A stretch of 64,000 nt of DNA, from NCBI GenBank assembly GCA_020634435.1, contig JACKBS010000021.1:10019-74018 (forward strand), written 5' to 3'. This document shows, piece after piece, positions 16,552-24,976 of the stretch (positions within the stretch are counted from its first letter, which is position 1; every line of letters starts with the position of its first letter). A program made the position numbers and the translations under genes. Under the pieces are notes generated by a model that saw nothing but the letters and a program-made list of their open reading frames with translations, was not told where the DNA came from and searched no databases. This DNA comes from Ardenticatenaceae bacterium (GTDB lineage: Bacteria; Chloroflexota; Anaerolineae; Promineifilales; Promineifilaceae).

Positions 16552-17421
16552 ATGATGACTCAAGAAACTGGCCTGCAACCCATAAAATTTGAACAGTTTA
16601 GCATTCGCCGCATCTGGGATGAGGAAACAGACCGATGGTGGTTTGCCGTAGTGGATGTTGTCGGCGCGTTATCAGACAGCAAAAGCCCAAGTAAATATTG
16701 GTTTGATATGAAGCGACGCGAATCGGAGATAGAACTTTCGGCAAATTGCCGAAAGTTTAGAATGAAGGCAGCAAACGGCCGTTCCTACCAAACCGAATGC
16801 GCCGACACCGAAGGCATGTTGCGCATCATCCAATCCATCCCCTCCCCCAAAGCAGAACCGTTTAAGCAATGGCTGGCCAAAGTTGGCTATGAGCGCATTC
16901 AGGAAATTGATAATCCCGAATTAGCAGCCCAACGCGCCAAAGCCCTGTATAAAGCGAAAGGCTATTCTGATGAATGGATCGAGGCGCGTTTGCGCAGTGT
17001 GGACATTCGCAAAGAGCTAACCGAAGAGTGGCAAAATCGAGGCGTGCAAGCTGGCAAAGAATATGCCTTCCTCACCGCGGAAATCTCGCGCGGCACTTTC
17101 GGCCTCACGCCCAGCGAGCACAAAGAGCTAAAAACGTTACGCAAAAAAGACAATTTGCGTGATCATATGTCCAATGCTGAATTGGTCTTCACCATGCTTG
17201 GCGAACTCTCCACCACCGAAGTCGCCCGCCATGAAGATGCGCAAGGATATGATGAAAATTTTCAAGCTGCCAAAAAAGGTGGCCGCATCGCCGGCAATGC
17301 CCGGCGCGAATTAGAAGCGGAAACGGGCAAGCCGGTTCTTTCCTCGCGAAACTATTTAGATCATCCAGAATCTGAGCAACTACCTGCCGGGGATGATGCA
17401 GATGAAGATTTAGCATTTTAA
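16552..17421 (+). CDS. Bro-N domain protein (phage-antirepressor-like)
   Basis: This 289-residue protein begins with a Bro-N (BRO/antirepressor) domain: F-S-I-R-R-I-W-D-E-E, W-W-F-A-V-V-D-V-V-G-A-L and the D-T-E-G-M-L-R-I-I-Q-S-I-P-S-P-K-A-E-P-F-K-Q-W-L block are family hallmarks. The C-terminal half is charged and helical, with a K-x-x-x-L-R-K-K-D-N-L-R-D-H-M segment seen in related chromosomal proteins. Such proteins usually occur in phages, but no other phage gene is nearby. It contains ACGGCCGT copies, so it is long resident. Role unknown; DNA binding is likely. Confidence 0.8.
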   Translation: MMTQETGLQPIKFEQFSIRRIWDEETDRWWFAVVDVVGALSDSKSPSKYWFDMKRRESEIELSANCRKFRMKAANGRSYQTECADTEGMLRIIQSIPSPKAEPFKQWLAKVGYERIQEIDNPELAAQRAKALYKAKGYSDEWIEARLRSVDIRKELTEEWQNRGVQAGKEYAFLTAEISRGTFGLTPSEHKELKTLRKKDNLRDHMSNAELVFTMLGELSTTEVARHEDAQGYDENFQAAKKGGRIAGNARRELEAETGKPVLSSRNYLDHPESEQLPAGDDADEDLAF

Positions 17422-17504
17422 GAAGATTAGCGGGGATTCCCCACGGTGAATGTGGGCCACAACAAAGTGTACCACCCTCTCTATTTCCTCTGTGTTGTCT
17501 GTGG

Positions 17505-18368
17505 CTAAATCCTCAAAATCGGCCGAGTGAGGCAGGTGGCCCCGCCTTCGGCCTTGAGCGAGATTTCGTCGCCGCGATAAAGTTGTACGCGGCAGCCTGC
17601 TGCCTCTAGCCGCTGCTGGGTGATAGGATTGCGATCCAGCATAACGCAGTTCCCCGGCGACAACGCCAGCACGTTTGGCCCCATCGTCAAAAACTCCTCG
17701 TCCGGCACCTCCACCAGGCGGAAGCCGCGCGCCTTGAGCAGTTGGTAAAATGGCACGGGCATCAGCGGCAGATAAACGACCGCCACATCCTCAGCGACCA
17801 CGCTGATGAACGACATCAAATGCAGGCAAGCCACTTCGCCTTCGTAATAGGGCAGCGGCACGGGGATGATCTCCACATCGGCGGGAACGGCTTCGCAGAG
17901 TTGGGCTAGCCCGGCGGCATTAGTGCGGAAGCCCTGCCCGACAGCCAGCGTCTGCTCATCCAGCCAAAGCAAATCGCCACCCTCAGCGCGGGCCTCGCCA
18001 TGCAGTTGGTAATGAATTGGGATGCCAAGTTTTTGGTAAACGGCCGTATGTGCCGCCTCTTCACCCCTCCTTAATTCCTTCCCCATCTGCAAAATAATCG
18101 CTCCGTCGTTGGTCACGATGCTGGGATCGTGCACAAAAATGGCGTCGGCATGGTCGGGCAGTTCCACATCGTGGTACACCACCTCAATTCCCTCAGCGCG
18201 CAGCAGATTGACGAGGGCGTCATGTTCGTTTTGGGCTTCGGGGAGAGACGGCCGTTCCGTGTAATGCCACTTTTCTGGGTCGGCGTTACCAAAGGCGGTG
18301 GACGGCCGTTTCACCAACACCGTCTGCAAAGGGGCAACCATGCTCTGGCTACCATAATTTTTAGTCAA
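17505..18368 (-). CDS. Dimethylargininase / amidinotransferase-superfamily hydrolase
   Basis: This 287-residue protein belongs to the guanidino-group-modifying superfamily, closest to DDAH, which hydrolyses methylated arginines to citrulline and methylamines. Visible active-site elements are the substrate Asp in F-V-H-D-P-S, E129-G-G-D132, His183 in C-L-H-L-M-S-F, and the nucleophile Cys279 in G-G-A-T-C-L-T-R-P. The start is TTG at 18368, four bases after GAGGTGA. An arginine deiminase or related activity cannot be excluded. It is the first gene leftward of the amino-acid ABC transporter, on the same strand, suggesting joint use. Confidence 0.82.
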   Translation of the reverse strand: MTKNYGSQSMVAPLQTVLVKRPSTAFGNADPEKWHYTERPSLPEAQNEHDALVNLLRAEGIEVVYHDVELPDHADAIFVHDPSIVTNDGAIILQMGKELRRGEEAAHTAVYQKLGIPIHYQLHGEARAEGGDLLWLDEQTLAVGQGFRTNAAGLAQLCEAVPADVEIIPVPLPYYEGEVACLHLMSFISVVAEDVAVVYLPLMPVPFYQLLKARGFRLVEVPDEEFLTMGPNVLALSPGNCVMLDRNPITQQRLEAAGCRVQLYRGDEISLKAEGGATCLTRPILRI

Positions 18369-18387
18369 AGTTCACCTCATTGGGGAA

Positions 18388-18443
18388 GTAATTGGGTAAT
18401 TCAGTAATTGAGTAATGTGCAGGTAAAACAATTACCCAATTAC
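18388..18443. repeat. Tandem-word hairpin (TAATTGGG family)
   Basis: GTAATTGGGTAATT (18388-18401) is the exact reverse complement of 18430-18443. The interval holds more degenerate copies of the same word. It lies between the transporter ATPase gene and the dimethylargininase-like gene. Confidence 0.85.
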
Positions 18444-18459
18444 CTAACTACAAATTACA

Positions 18460-19212
18460 TTATGTCAATAAATGGCTCAAAAAAGCCCGCGTACGTTCGT
18501 CTTGCGGATTGGTAAAGAGTTGTTTTGGCGAGCCTTCTTCGACGAAACGGCCGTCGTGCATGTATAAAATTCGGTGGGCAAACTTGCGGGCAAAGCCCAT
18601 TTCGTGTGTCACCGTCAGCATCGTCATGCCCTCTTCCACTAGCTGCTGCATCACCGCCAGCACCTCGCCAATCAGTTCTGGGTCCAGCGCCGAGGTGGGC
18701 TCGTCGAAAAGCATAACCCTTGGCTCCATCGCCAGGGCACGGGCAATGGCTACCCGCTGCTGCTGCCCACCAGACAAGCGCGATGGATACTGGTCCCGCT
18801 TTTCGGCCAGTCCTACCTTTTCCAGGTTGTGCATCCCCAGCTCGATAGCTTCATTCTTGGGCATGCCCTTTACCGTCACCGGCCCCTCGATCACATTTTC
18901 CAGCGCCGTCATGTGAGCAAACAGATTAAACGATTGGAACACCATGCCCGTTTTCAGCCGCAGCGCATGAACTTGCTGCTGGTAGTCACGCCCCTTGCCC
19001 CCGGCTTGCACGGTCACTCCATCAACCTCAATCGCGCCAAATTCCGGCTGCTCCAAAAAGTTGATGCAACGCAATAGCGTACTTTTGCCCGAGCCGCTGC
19101 GCCCAATAATGCAGATCACTTCGGCTGGAGCCACCTCAAACGAAATATCTTTCAGCACATGAATATGATCAAAATGCTTGTTTAGTCCGGTCACGCGCAC
19201 GATGTGGCTCAT
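18460..19212 (-). CDS. Polar amino acid ABC transporter ATP-binding protein (GlnQ/HisP type)
   Basis: This 250-residue ATPase drives amino-acid uptake with the permease and binding protein encoded upstream. Walker A is I-G-R-S-G-S-G-K-S-T, signature L-S-G-G-Q-Q-Q-R, Walker B V-M-L-F-D-E-P-T-S-A-L-D-P-E, and the H-loop V-T-H-E-M-G-F-A-R. These match the PAAT subfamily very closely. The ATG at 19212 overlaps the permease stop codon by 4 bp (ATGA arrangement), so the open frame that runs further upstream is not used. Substrate is probably a basic or polar amino acid given the neighbour. Confidence 0.95.
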   Translation of the reverse strand: MSHIVRVTGLNKHFDHIHVLKDISFEVAPAEVICIIGRSGSGKSTLLRCINFLEQPEFGAIEVDGVTVQAGGKGRDYQQQVHALRLKTGMVFQSFNLFAHMTALENVIEGPVTVKGMPKNEAIELGMHNLEKVGLAEKRDQYPSRLSGGQQQRVAIARALAMEPRVMLFDEPTSALDPELIGEVLAVMQQLVEEGMTMLTVTHEMGFARKFAHRILYMHDGRFVEEGSPKQLFTNPQDERTRAFLSHLLT

Positions 19213-20060
19213 AAGGTACGCTCCCCGCGCGCCATGTAGGTTTCCACACGCGCCTGTACGGCCGAAAAAATAATGGTGATGATCCAGTAAAAAACGGCCG
19301 CAATCAACAGCGCTTCCAAACTGCGGAAATTGGCCCGCCCCACCTTCTGCGCCCGCCACAAAATTTCCCAGACAAAACCAGTCACCGAAATGAGCGACGT
19401 ATCCTTGAGCATGGCAATAAACTGGTTGCCAATTGGCGGAATTACCAACTTGAACGCTTGCGGCAGCACAATACGCTGCATGATTTGCCGCTGCGTCATG
19501 CCAATCGCCAGTGCCGCCTCCCGCTGCCCCACGCCCACCGACTGAATGCCCGCACGCATAATTTCGGTCATGTACGCGCCGTAATTTAGCCCTAGCGCCA
19601 ACACCCCAGCCCACAGGCCCGTAAGGGTAATGCCCAGTTGCGGCAGCGCCAGGAAAAAGAACACCACTTGCAGCAGCAACGGCGTGCCGCGAATCAGCGA
19701 AATGTAAAACGTCGCCAGGGCATACGCAGGCGGCGATTTGGACAATCGACCCAGCGCCCCCAGCAACGCTAATATAGACGCCAAAGCGATGGACAAAATC
19801 GAAAGCAAAATGGTCAACCCCACGCCGCCAAAAATAAAGGGGGCCCGCTCCCAAATAAAGTCCCAATCCAGCGAAATGGTCGAAAATTCAATCCCCAGAA
19901 CCTGAAACTTTAGCCCGCTGAAAGCAAAAACCAACACGCCCAGCAGCACAAGGTACGAAGCATTGACACCCAGACTAAAGCGCAGCTGCTTCTGCCGCTT
20001 CAACTCCTGAATAATGCGGGCTTGATTAGTCGCATCGGGCAAATCGGCCGTTGTGCGCAT
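19209..20060 (-). CDS. Polar amino acid ABC transporter permease
   Basis: This 283-residue inner-membrane permease has a hydrophilic N-terminal tail of about 30 residues, one extra N-terminal segment and then the five-helix HEQRO core. The EAA loop reads G-Q-R-E-A-A-L-A-I-G-M-T-Q-R-Q-I-M-Q-R-I-V-L-P-Q-A, typical of GlnP/HisM. GGAGACAACG precedes the ATG. A single permease gene implies a homodimer. It overlaps the ATPase gene by 4 bp and follows the binding-protein gene with a hairpin in between. Confidence 0.94.
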   Translation of the reverse strand: MRTTADLPDATNQARIIQELKRQKQLRFSLGVNASYLVLLGVLVFAFSGLKFQVLGIEFSTISLDWDFIWERAPFIFGGVGLTILLSILSIALASILALLGALGRLSKSPPAYALATFYISLIRGTPLLLQVVFFFLALPQLGITLTGLWAGVLALGLNYGAYMTEIMRAGIQSVGVGQREAALAIGMTQRQIMQRIVLPQAFKLVIPPIGNQFIAMLKDTSLISVTGFVWEILWRAQKVGRANFRSLEALLIAAVFYWIITIIFSAVQARVETYMARGERTL

Positions 20061-20078
20061 CGTTGTCTCCTCAAGTTA

Positions 20079-20138
20079 GCCACAGAGGACACAGAGAAAT
20101 AAGAGAAAAATCTCCATAAGCTCTGTGCCCTCTGTGGC
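20079..20138. repeat. Tandem-word hairpin (CCACAGAGG family)
   Basis: An 18-nt arm (20079-20096, GCCACAGAGG then ACACAGAG) pairs with 20121-20138 with one mismatch. It lies between the binding-protein and permease genes and may lower read-through into the permease. Single arms of the same word are seen near 17490, 24915 and 15090. Confidence 0.88.
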
Positions 20139-20144
20139 AAAAAA

Positions 20145-21002
20145 CTATTGTGTCGGATCCATGGTCAGGTCTTCGCTGAACCACTTCATGGACAGCTCAG
20201 ACAAGGTGCCATCGTCGTGCATTTCAGCAATGATTTCGCCGACGCGCTGCACCAGCGACGTATCGTCTAACTCACTGCTTTTGTCAAAAGCGACAGCTAA
20301 ATTTTCGGAATAAACGGGCGAATCCACGCGGTAAACCGGCACATCGCCATCAATAGCGGCCTGGACGACTGTGTTGGATGTCAGGAAAACGCTGAACTCA
20401 TCGCGGCCAGCCTGAATAGATTGGAAGCAGTCGTTGTCTGTTTGGAGCGGCACAATCGTTACATCGGTGGGCGGATCGGCGTAGAAGCTGCTATCTGGCA
20501 AACCCAGCGCGGCAATGTCGCCGTTCAGCCAGGTCTCATAGGTCGTAGAGAGGCCGACGCATACGGCCTGCCCATTAATATCGTCTAAGGATTCAATGCC
20601 CGAACCTTCGGCAGCAGCAAATTGCGCGGGAGTGAAGTAGTAGGCAGGTTCGGCAAAGTCCAGCACCTGCTGGCGATCCGTGGTAACGGTCATGGAACCG
20701 ACACTCATATCCCACTGGCCACCCCAATTCCCGGCGGTAATCACATCCCAATCGGGCGTCACAAATTCGACCTCTACACCCAGCCGCTCGGCAATTTCGG
20801 TGGCCACATCAATATCGAAGCCAACAAAGTCGCCATTTTCGTCCAGGTAAGATTGGGGCGCATAGTTGGCATCGGTCGAAACGCGAATGGTGCCGCGCTC
20901 TTCAATATCGCTTAGCAAATCTTCAGCGCCACCGCCACCACAGGCTGCTGTGAGCAAAACAAGCGTCACAAACAACAAAGAGATAGACAGAAACTTCTTC
21001 AT
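20145..21002 (-). CDS. Amino acid ABC transporter substrate-binding lipoprotein
   Basis: This 285-residue family-3 solute-binding protein has a signal peptide with lipobox L-T-A-A-C followed by a Gly-rich linker, so it is tethered to the outer face of the membrane. The fold begins I-E-E-R-G-T-I-R-V-S-T-D-A-N-Y-A-P-Q-S-Y-L-D-E-N-G-D-F-V-G-F-D-I-D-V-A-T-E-I-A, the standard PAAT entry. The D-x-S-V-G-S-M-T-V-T-x-x-R segment contacts the ligand alpha-amino group. It is the first gene of the transporter operon; GGAGGAGAA precedes the ATG. Ligand not predictable, though the operon context favours arginine-like or methylated amino acids. Confidence 0.94.
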   Translation of the reverse strand: MKKFLSISLLFVTLVLLTAACGGGGAEDLLSDIEERGTIRVSTDANYAPQSYLDENGDFVGFDIDVATEIAERLGVEVEFVTPDWDVITAGNWGGQWDMSVGSMTVTTDRQQVLDFAEPAYYFTPAQFAAAEGSGIESLDDINGQAVCVGLSTTYETWLNGDIAALGLPDSSFYADPPTDVTIVPLQTDNDCFQSIQAGRDEFSVFLTSNTVVQAAIDGDVPVYRVDSPVYSENLAVAFDKSSELDDTSLVQRVGEIIAEMHDDGTLSELSMKWFSEDLTMDPTQ

Positions 21003-21051
21003 CAGGTTCTCCTCCAGTATTATTTGGTTGATTTTGGGGAAATAGTTTTGG

Positions 21052-21111
21052 GTATCCGGTAATCCGTTATCGGTAATCGGTGAAAATCACCGTTTACCGA
21101 TTACCGTCTAC
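21052..21111. repeat. Tandem-word hairpin (CGGTAATC family)
   Basis: Degenerate repeats of CGGTAATC on the left (to about 21082) face GATTACCG/TTTACCG units on the right, with TGAAAATCA at the centre. The pairing slips by one word. The same word family forms 52620-52684. It lies between the Rieske gene and the binding-protein gene. Confidence 0.75.
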
Positions 21112-21135
21112 AGGTGTTTACAAATAGTCTGCTTA

Positions 21136-22290
21136 TCAATTTGTCGGGCGGGCCTCACCTCCTTGCAATTGTTGGCTCAGATAGTGATACACCAGCGAAT
21201 GAAAATGATGGACGCCGTTTTCGCGCTGCACCGAAAAACGGCCGATATCGTAGGACCTTGACTGTAAACCCTTCTGCACCGTTTCGCAAATCACAATATC
21301 CTCTTGCTGCACCTGGTCACTGAAGGCAATTGAGTTTTGCATACTTTCCCAACCACCACCCGTACCTGGCTGCTCAAAATACCATTCAAAAATGGTCAGC
21401 GTTTTGTCGTGCCCCAACGGCAAAATGATGTTGATTTGCAGGTTGTCCGGGTAAAAATTGAGCATGAAGTTAGGGAAAACCCAATAGTAAAGCGCTTCTT
21501 CCTCGGCTTCGGTGCGCAAAAAGCGGCGATCCCGATCCAGCGCATCCACATCACTGGCGGGGCGCATCGGAGCGTGCTGCTTGGAATAAGTGGGGAACGT
21601 TTCAACGCGGTACTGATCGTAATCAATCTCGCGGAAGAGGCCGGGGTGGGCGATGGGGATGTGGTACCCTTCCAAATAGTTGTCGATGTACACCTTCCAG
21701 TTGCAGTTGATTAGATAGTCACGCCGTTCGATAAGGCTCATGGTGGCCATGGGAATGTTTTTGGCGGTCACTTCGTGGGCGATGCTGCCCAAAATGGTGT
21801 CTAGCGGCGGAGCGGCGTCATCGAGGCAGGCCATGATAAACGGTCCCCACTCGGCCACGCGTACGGCCGTTAAACACACGTCTTCCTTCTGCCAGTTGGC
21901 TACCCCTTCAAATTCGGGCGCGGTTAGCAAACGGCCGTCTAAGCCATACGTCCAGCCATGATAGCGACACTGCAAACTTTTGCGGTTACCCTTGCCGCTG
22001 GCCACGGGTCCAGCCCGATGGCGGCAAACGTTGTAAAAACCGCGCAGCACACCGCCCTTGTCCCGGGTGATCACCAGCGGTTCTCCGGCCAGTTCACAGG
22101 TGAAAAAGTCGCCGGGACGCCGCACCATTTCGGCGCGGCCCACGGGCTGCCACGTTTTAGCAAAAATCAGGTCGGTTTCCAGAGTCAAAAAGGCGGGGTC
22201 GGTGTACCAGCGGGCGGGCAAGGTGCCTGCCTGGGCCAGATCAGGGGTGAAGGCATAGTCGCTTAAATCAAGGGACGCAGCAGCTTTCAT
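21136..22290 (-). CDS. Rieske non-haem iron oxygenase, alpha subunit
   Basis: This 384-residue oxygenase component has a Rieske [2Fe-2S] site with ligands C89-x-H91 and C108-x2-H111, and a mononuclear iron site with H210 and H215 in N-Y-L-E-G-Y-H-I-P-I-A-H. The third ligand Asp should lie in the last 70 residues. The Y-L-E-G-Y-H-x-P-x-x-H form is common in enzymes that demethylate or hydroxylate quaternary and methylated amines (choline monooxygenase, betaine or stachydrine demethylases). No reductase gene is adjacent, so electrons must come from elsewhere. GGAG lies 9 bp before the ATG. It stands upstream of the transporter operon on the same strand. Confidence 0.9.
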   Translation of the reverse strand: MKAAASLDLSDYAFTPDLAQAGTLPARWYTDPAFLTLETDLIFAKTWQPVGRAEMVRRPGDFFTCELAGEPLVITRDKGGVLRGFYNVCRHRAGPVASGKGNRKSLQCRYHGWTYGLDGRLLTAPEFEGVANWQKEDVCLTAVRVAEWGPFIMACLDDAAPPLDTILGSIAHEVTAKNIPMATMSLIERRDYLINCNWKVYIDNYLEGYHIPIAHPGLFREIDYDQYRVETFPTYSKQHAPMRPASDVDALDRDRRFLRTEAEEEALYYWVFPNFMLNFYPDNLQINIILPLGHDKTLTIFEWYFEQPGTGGGWESMQNSIAFSDQVQQEDIVICETVQKGLQSRSYDIGRFSVQRENGVHHFHSLVYHYLSQQLQGGEARPTN

Positions 22291-22445
22291 TCAGCCAGTC
22301 TCCACATTTTTGAGTGTACAGAGGTTGTTCTGTTTGGGTCGGGTACGCCCAATTTGCGGTAAAATCGGGCCAGACCGTTGACCATTATGCCATGAGACCC
22401 CCAGATGGGGTAGAAAATCATCCCGGCAGAACAAATTGAGGACCT

Positions 22446-22847
22446 ATGAATACACAACCGATGGAAAAAATCATGTCAGAAGCCAAAACGATTGCCGTGG
22501 TTGGCTTCTCTTCTAAACCAACGAAGGCGGGCTATTACGTGCCCGCTTATTTGCAGGAACGCGGCTACCACATCATTCCCGTGAATCCGAATTTGAGCGA
22601 AGGATTGGGCGAAACGGCCGTTCCCTCCCTCACCGCCATCACCGACCCAGTAGACCTGGTGCTCATCTTCCAGCGCAGCGAAAACGTGCCGCCGTTTGTG
22701 GATGAGGCGATTGAAATTGGGGCCAAATCAATCTGGATGCAGCTGGGCATTGCCAACGAAACGGCCGCTGCCAAAGCGCGTGCCGCCGGGCTAGATGTGG
22801 TGCAAAACGCCTGCCTGATGGTGGAGCACCGGCGTTGGTCGGCTTAG
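22446..22847 (+). CDS. CoA-binding domain protein (YccU-like)
   Basis: This 133-residue Rossmann-fold protein is a stand-alone CoA_binding_2 domain. The motif I-A-V-V-G-F-S-S-K-P-T-K-A-G-Y-Y-V-P-A-Y-L-Q-E-R-G-Y is the nucleotide loop. I-I-P-V-N-P-N, D-L-V-L-I-F-Q-R-S-E and W-M-Q-L-G-I follow, with the C-terminal N-A-C-L-M-V-E-H-R-R. The family resembles the CoA-binding part of succinyl-CoA synthetase; its role is unclear. Sequence matches along its whole length. Confidence 0.88.
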   Translation: MNTQPMEKIMSEAKTIAVVGFSSKPTKAGYYVPAYLQERGYHIIPVNPNLSEGLGETAVPSLTAITDPVDLVLIFQRSENVPPFVDEAIEIGAKSIWMQLGIANETAAAKARAAGLDVVQNACLMVEHRRWSA

Positions 22848-22985
22848 CCAATTTCATTTTCCTGGAAACCGTTCGCAACCAACTCGCCAATCTCACATTT
22901 GAAAAGTTTCCGGGAAAATCGGTTTAAGCCCTGTTGTTAGATTCATGGGCCACAATCGGTTGAGCTTACCCAGGATAGCAACCAG

Positions 22986-23018
22986 ACCTGACAGCACCAC
23001 CAAGGCTGTCAGGTTTTT
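22986..23018 (+). terminator. Terminator-like hairpin just before sulfotransferase gene
   Basis: ACCTGACAGC pairs perfectly with GCTGTCAGGT around a 9-nt loop, followed by TTTTT. It ends only 12 bp before the next start codon. It can close the CoA-binding-protein transcript, but any sulfotransferase mRNA starting upstream of it would also meet it, so it could act as an attenuator. Confidence 0.85.
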
Positions 23019-23030
23019 GTGTGGAGACCT

Positions 23031-24200
23031 ATGCAACGACTGTTACGCAAATTTGCGACCAATGCGCTTGTGCTCAACATCCGGCAAAAAGTGCGCCACA
23101 ACCCTACGGCATTTGTCAGCCTGCGCGATTTTGATGTGACTCCCGGCGGCACCGTGTCATTAGAAACGATCGCCCAGAATCCACACATCACCCTGTACGC
23201 CCTGGACCATTTCAGCAAGGAAGCCATTTTTGTGGAAACGCCGCCGGATGTGGATTTAGCGGAACGGCCGTTTCTCTACCAGGCACAGTACGACCACGCC
23301 ATCCGTCTGTACAGCATGAACTACAAAAGCTTCCTCAAGCTGGCCGACATCGTGCGCCAGCCGGATAAGCCGCTCATCCTCATTCACTCGGTGGGACGAT
23401 GCGGTTCTACCCTACTCAGCAATGTCTTCAACAATCTGCCCGATGTGCTTAGCCTGTCCGAACCAGAAGCGTTTACTGAAATTGTGAAGCGGCGGGAGGC
23501 AAACGGCCGTAATGAAGACGAAATGGCCTGCCTGCTCGATGCCGTCCTCCAGGTGCAGTGCCGCCCGATGAGCCAGACGGCCGCCCCACAAATGTATGCC
23601 ATCAAATTCCGCAGCTTTTCTACAGTGATGATCGATCTGCTGCACCGCGTAGCACCGCAATCCAAACACATCTTCCTCTACCGCAACGCCGAAGACCGCG
23701 CCCGCAGCATTGCCCGCGCCTTCAAAACGGTTGAGGCGGAGAATGAAGCGCTGGACACAACCAATATGCGGGTACGCACCAAGTTTGTGCCGCTGCTCAG
23801 CCAATACGCTGACCGCGCAGCCAATGGCAAACTCTCCAAGGTGGAATTTTCCATGCTGGCGTGGCTGTCTGGGATGCAAAAGTATTTGGAACTGCACGCC
23901 ACAGGCATTCCCATGTGTGCCGTGCGCTACGAGGACATGATTGCCCACCCGGAACCCATCGTGCGCCATCTGTACGAATATTGCAGACTGCCCACCACAC
24001 CAGAGCGCGTTGCCCTCGGTGTACAGGCCTTTGAACGCGACTCACAGCAAGGCACCAGCCTGGCCCGCAAAAACCTGAATCAAGATAGCCAAAATCAACT
24101 CACCGCCGAGCACCTGGCCGAAATTCACCAACTGCTGGCCGAACATAGCACCATCCACACGGCCGATTTCATCGTCCCCGATACCATCCAACCTATCTAA
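23031..24200 (+). CDS. Sulfotransferase family protein
   Basis: This 389-residue protein has a PAPS-binding loop typical of sulfotransferases, H-S-V-G-R-C-G-S-T-L-L-S-N-V-F near residue 125 (5'-phosphosulfate binding). A later K-H-I-F-L-Y-R-N-A-E-D-R-A-R-S segment matches the 3'-phosphate-binding R...S motif. It would transfer sulfate from PAPS to a carbohydrate, lipid or small molecule. The N-terminal 100 residues are less conserved. ATG at 23031 follows GGAG by five bases; the upstream GTG at 23019 is less likely. An unusual hairpin precedes it. No sulfation partner genes are near. Confidence 0.82.
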   Translation: MQRLLRKFATNALVLNIRQKVRHNPTAFVSLRDFDVTPGGTVSLETIAQNPHITLYALDHFSKEAIFVETPPDVDLAERPFLYQAQYDHAIRLYSMNYKSFLKLADIVRQPDKPLILIHSVGRCGSTLLSNVFNNLPDVLSLSEPEAFTEIVKRREANGRNEDEMACLLDAVLQVQCRPMSQTAAPQMYAIKFRSFSTVMIDLLHRVAPQSKHIFLYRNAEDRARSIARAFKTVEAENEALDTTNMRVRTKFVPLLSQYADRAANGKLSKVEFSMLAWLSGMQKYLELHATGIPMCAVRYEDMIAHPEPIVRHLYEYCRLPTTPERVALGVQAFERDSQQGTSLARKNLNQDSQNQLTAEHLAEIHQLLAEHSTIHTADFIVPDTIQPI

Positions 24201-24207
24201 ACAGTAG

Positions 24208-24274
24208 AAGATTGGACCATTTTGCAACAAGTCTTTGTGTTAAACAGTGATCATCGAAAAAATGGTCCAATCTT
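24208..24274 (+). terminator. Long inverted repeat after sulfotransferase gene
   Basis: AAGATTGGACCATTTT (24208-24223) is the exact complement of 24259-24274, with a 35-nt loop. The arms end in A/T-rich sequence. It probably ends the sulfotransferase transcript. Confidence 0.75.
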
Positions 24275-24345
24275 TCCTCGCGCCCTGAAACTTTGCCGGG
24301 AACTGCCCCGTATAGAGTCTCAACTGGATACGGAGGTACTGACTA

Positions 24346-24738
24346 ATGTCTGAAACAATTGATGATTTGAAAGATGCAGAAAAAGAAAAATTGGAAACTG
24401 ACCACGGCGACCGACACAGCAATCGCGGCAATGTCACTGGCGGACTGGTGCTGATCACCATTGGCGTTATTTTCCTGCTGAGCCAGATAACTGGGTTTCA
24501 CATTAACAACTGGTGGGCGCTGTTTATCATGATTCCCGCCGTGTTTAAGCTGAATGAAGCATGGCAAGGGTACCAGAGCAACGGCCGTTTCACCGACGAA
24601 ACGCGCAACGCTCTATTTGGTGGCCTGATGCTAGCCACCGTGGCGGGCTTCTTCCTATTCAACATCGGTTGGAATTTGTTCTGGCCCCTGGTGTTGATCA
24701 TGATTGGGCTCGGTGCGCTGCTGAACGGCCGTTCGTAA
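24346..24738 (+). CDS. LiaF-like transmembrane domain protein
   Basis: This 130-residue protein has a charged N-terminal region of about 30 residues and four predicted membrane segments arranged as two pairs. The repeated G-x-x-L-I-T-I-G-V-I-F-L-L and W-P-L-V-L-I-M-I-G-L-G-A-L-L motifs belong to the LiaF transmembrane (DUF5668-like) domain. Such domains accompany envelope stress sensing. GGAGG lies 9 bp before the ATG. It lacks the toast-rack domain, which occurs in this window as a separate lipoprotein (5676-6389). Confidence 0.8.
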   Translation: MSETIDDLKDAEKEKLETDHGDRHSNRGNVTGGLVLITIGVIFLLSQITGFHINNWWALFIMIPAVFKLNEAWQGYQSNGRFTDETRNALFGGLMLATVAGFFLFNIGWNLFWPLVLIMIGLGALLNGRS

Positions 24739-24976
24739 TTTCGTTTTTTCGCTTCAAAACCCTCTTCCCCAGGCGGTGGGAGGGTGACGTAGGGCTGTCA
24801 ACGCTCTATCTCACCCCCTCACCGCCTTTTTTACTCCTCGCCAATTTTCACTTCCTCCACTACCATTCCTGAAATCATTCAATCAACAGGTGACGCAGAT
24901 TTATCGTATTTCTCCGTGGTTCTCTGTGTCTTCTCTGCGCAGCTCTGTGTTCCGCTTTTTATAAAAGGAAGCCGTC

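Noticed and set aside
19213..19866. N-terminal extension of the amino-acid ABC ATPase gene
   Set aside because: It overlaps the permease gene in another frame and gives Gly/Ala/His-rich nonsense; the ATGA overlap start at 19212 fits the family.
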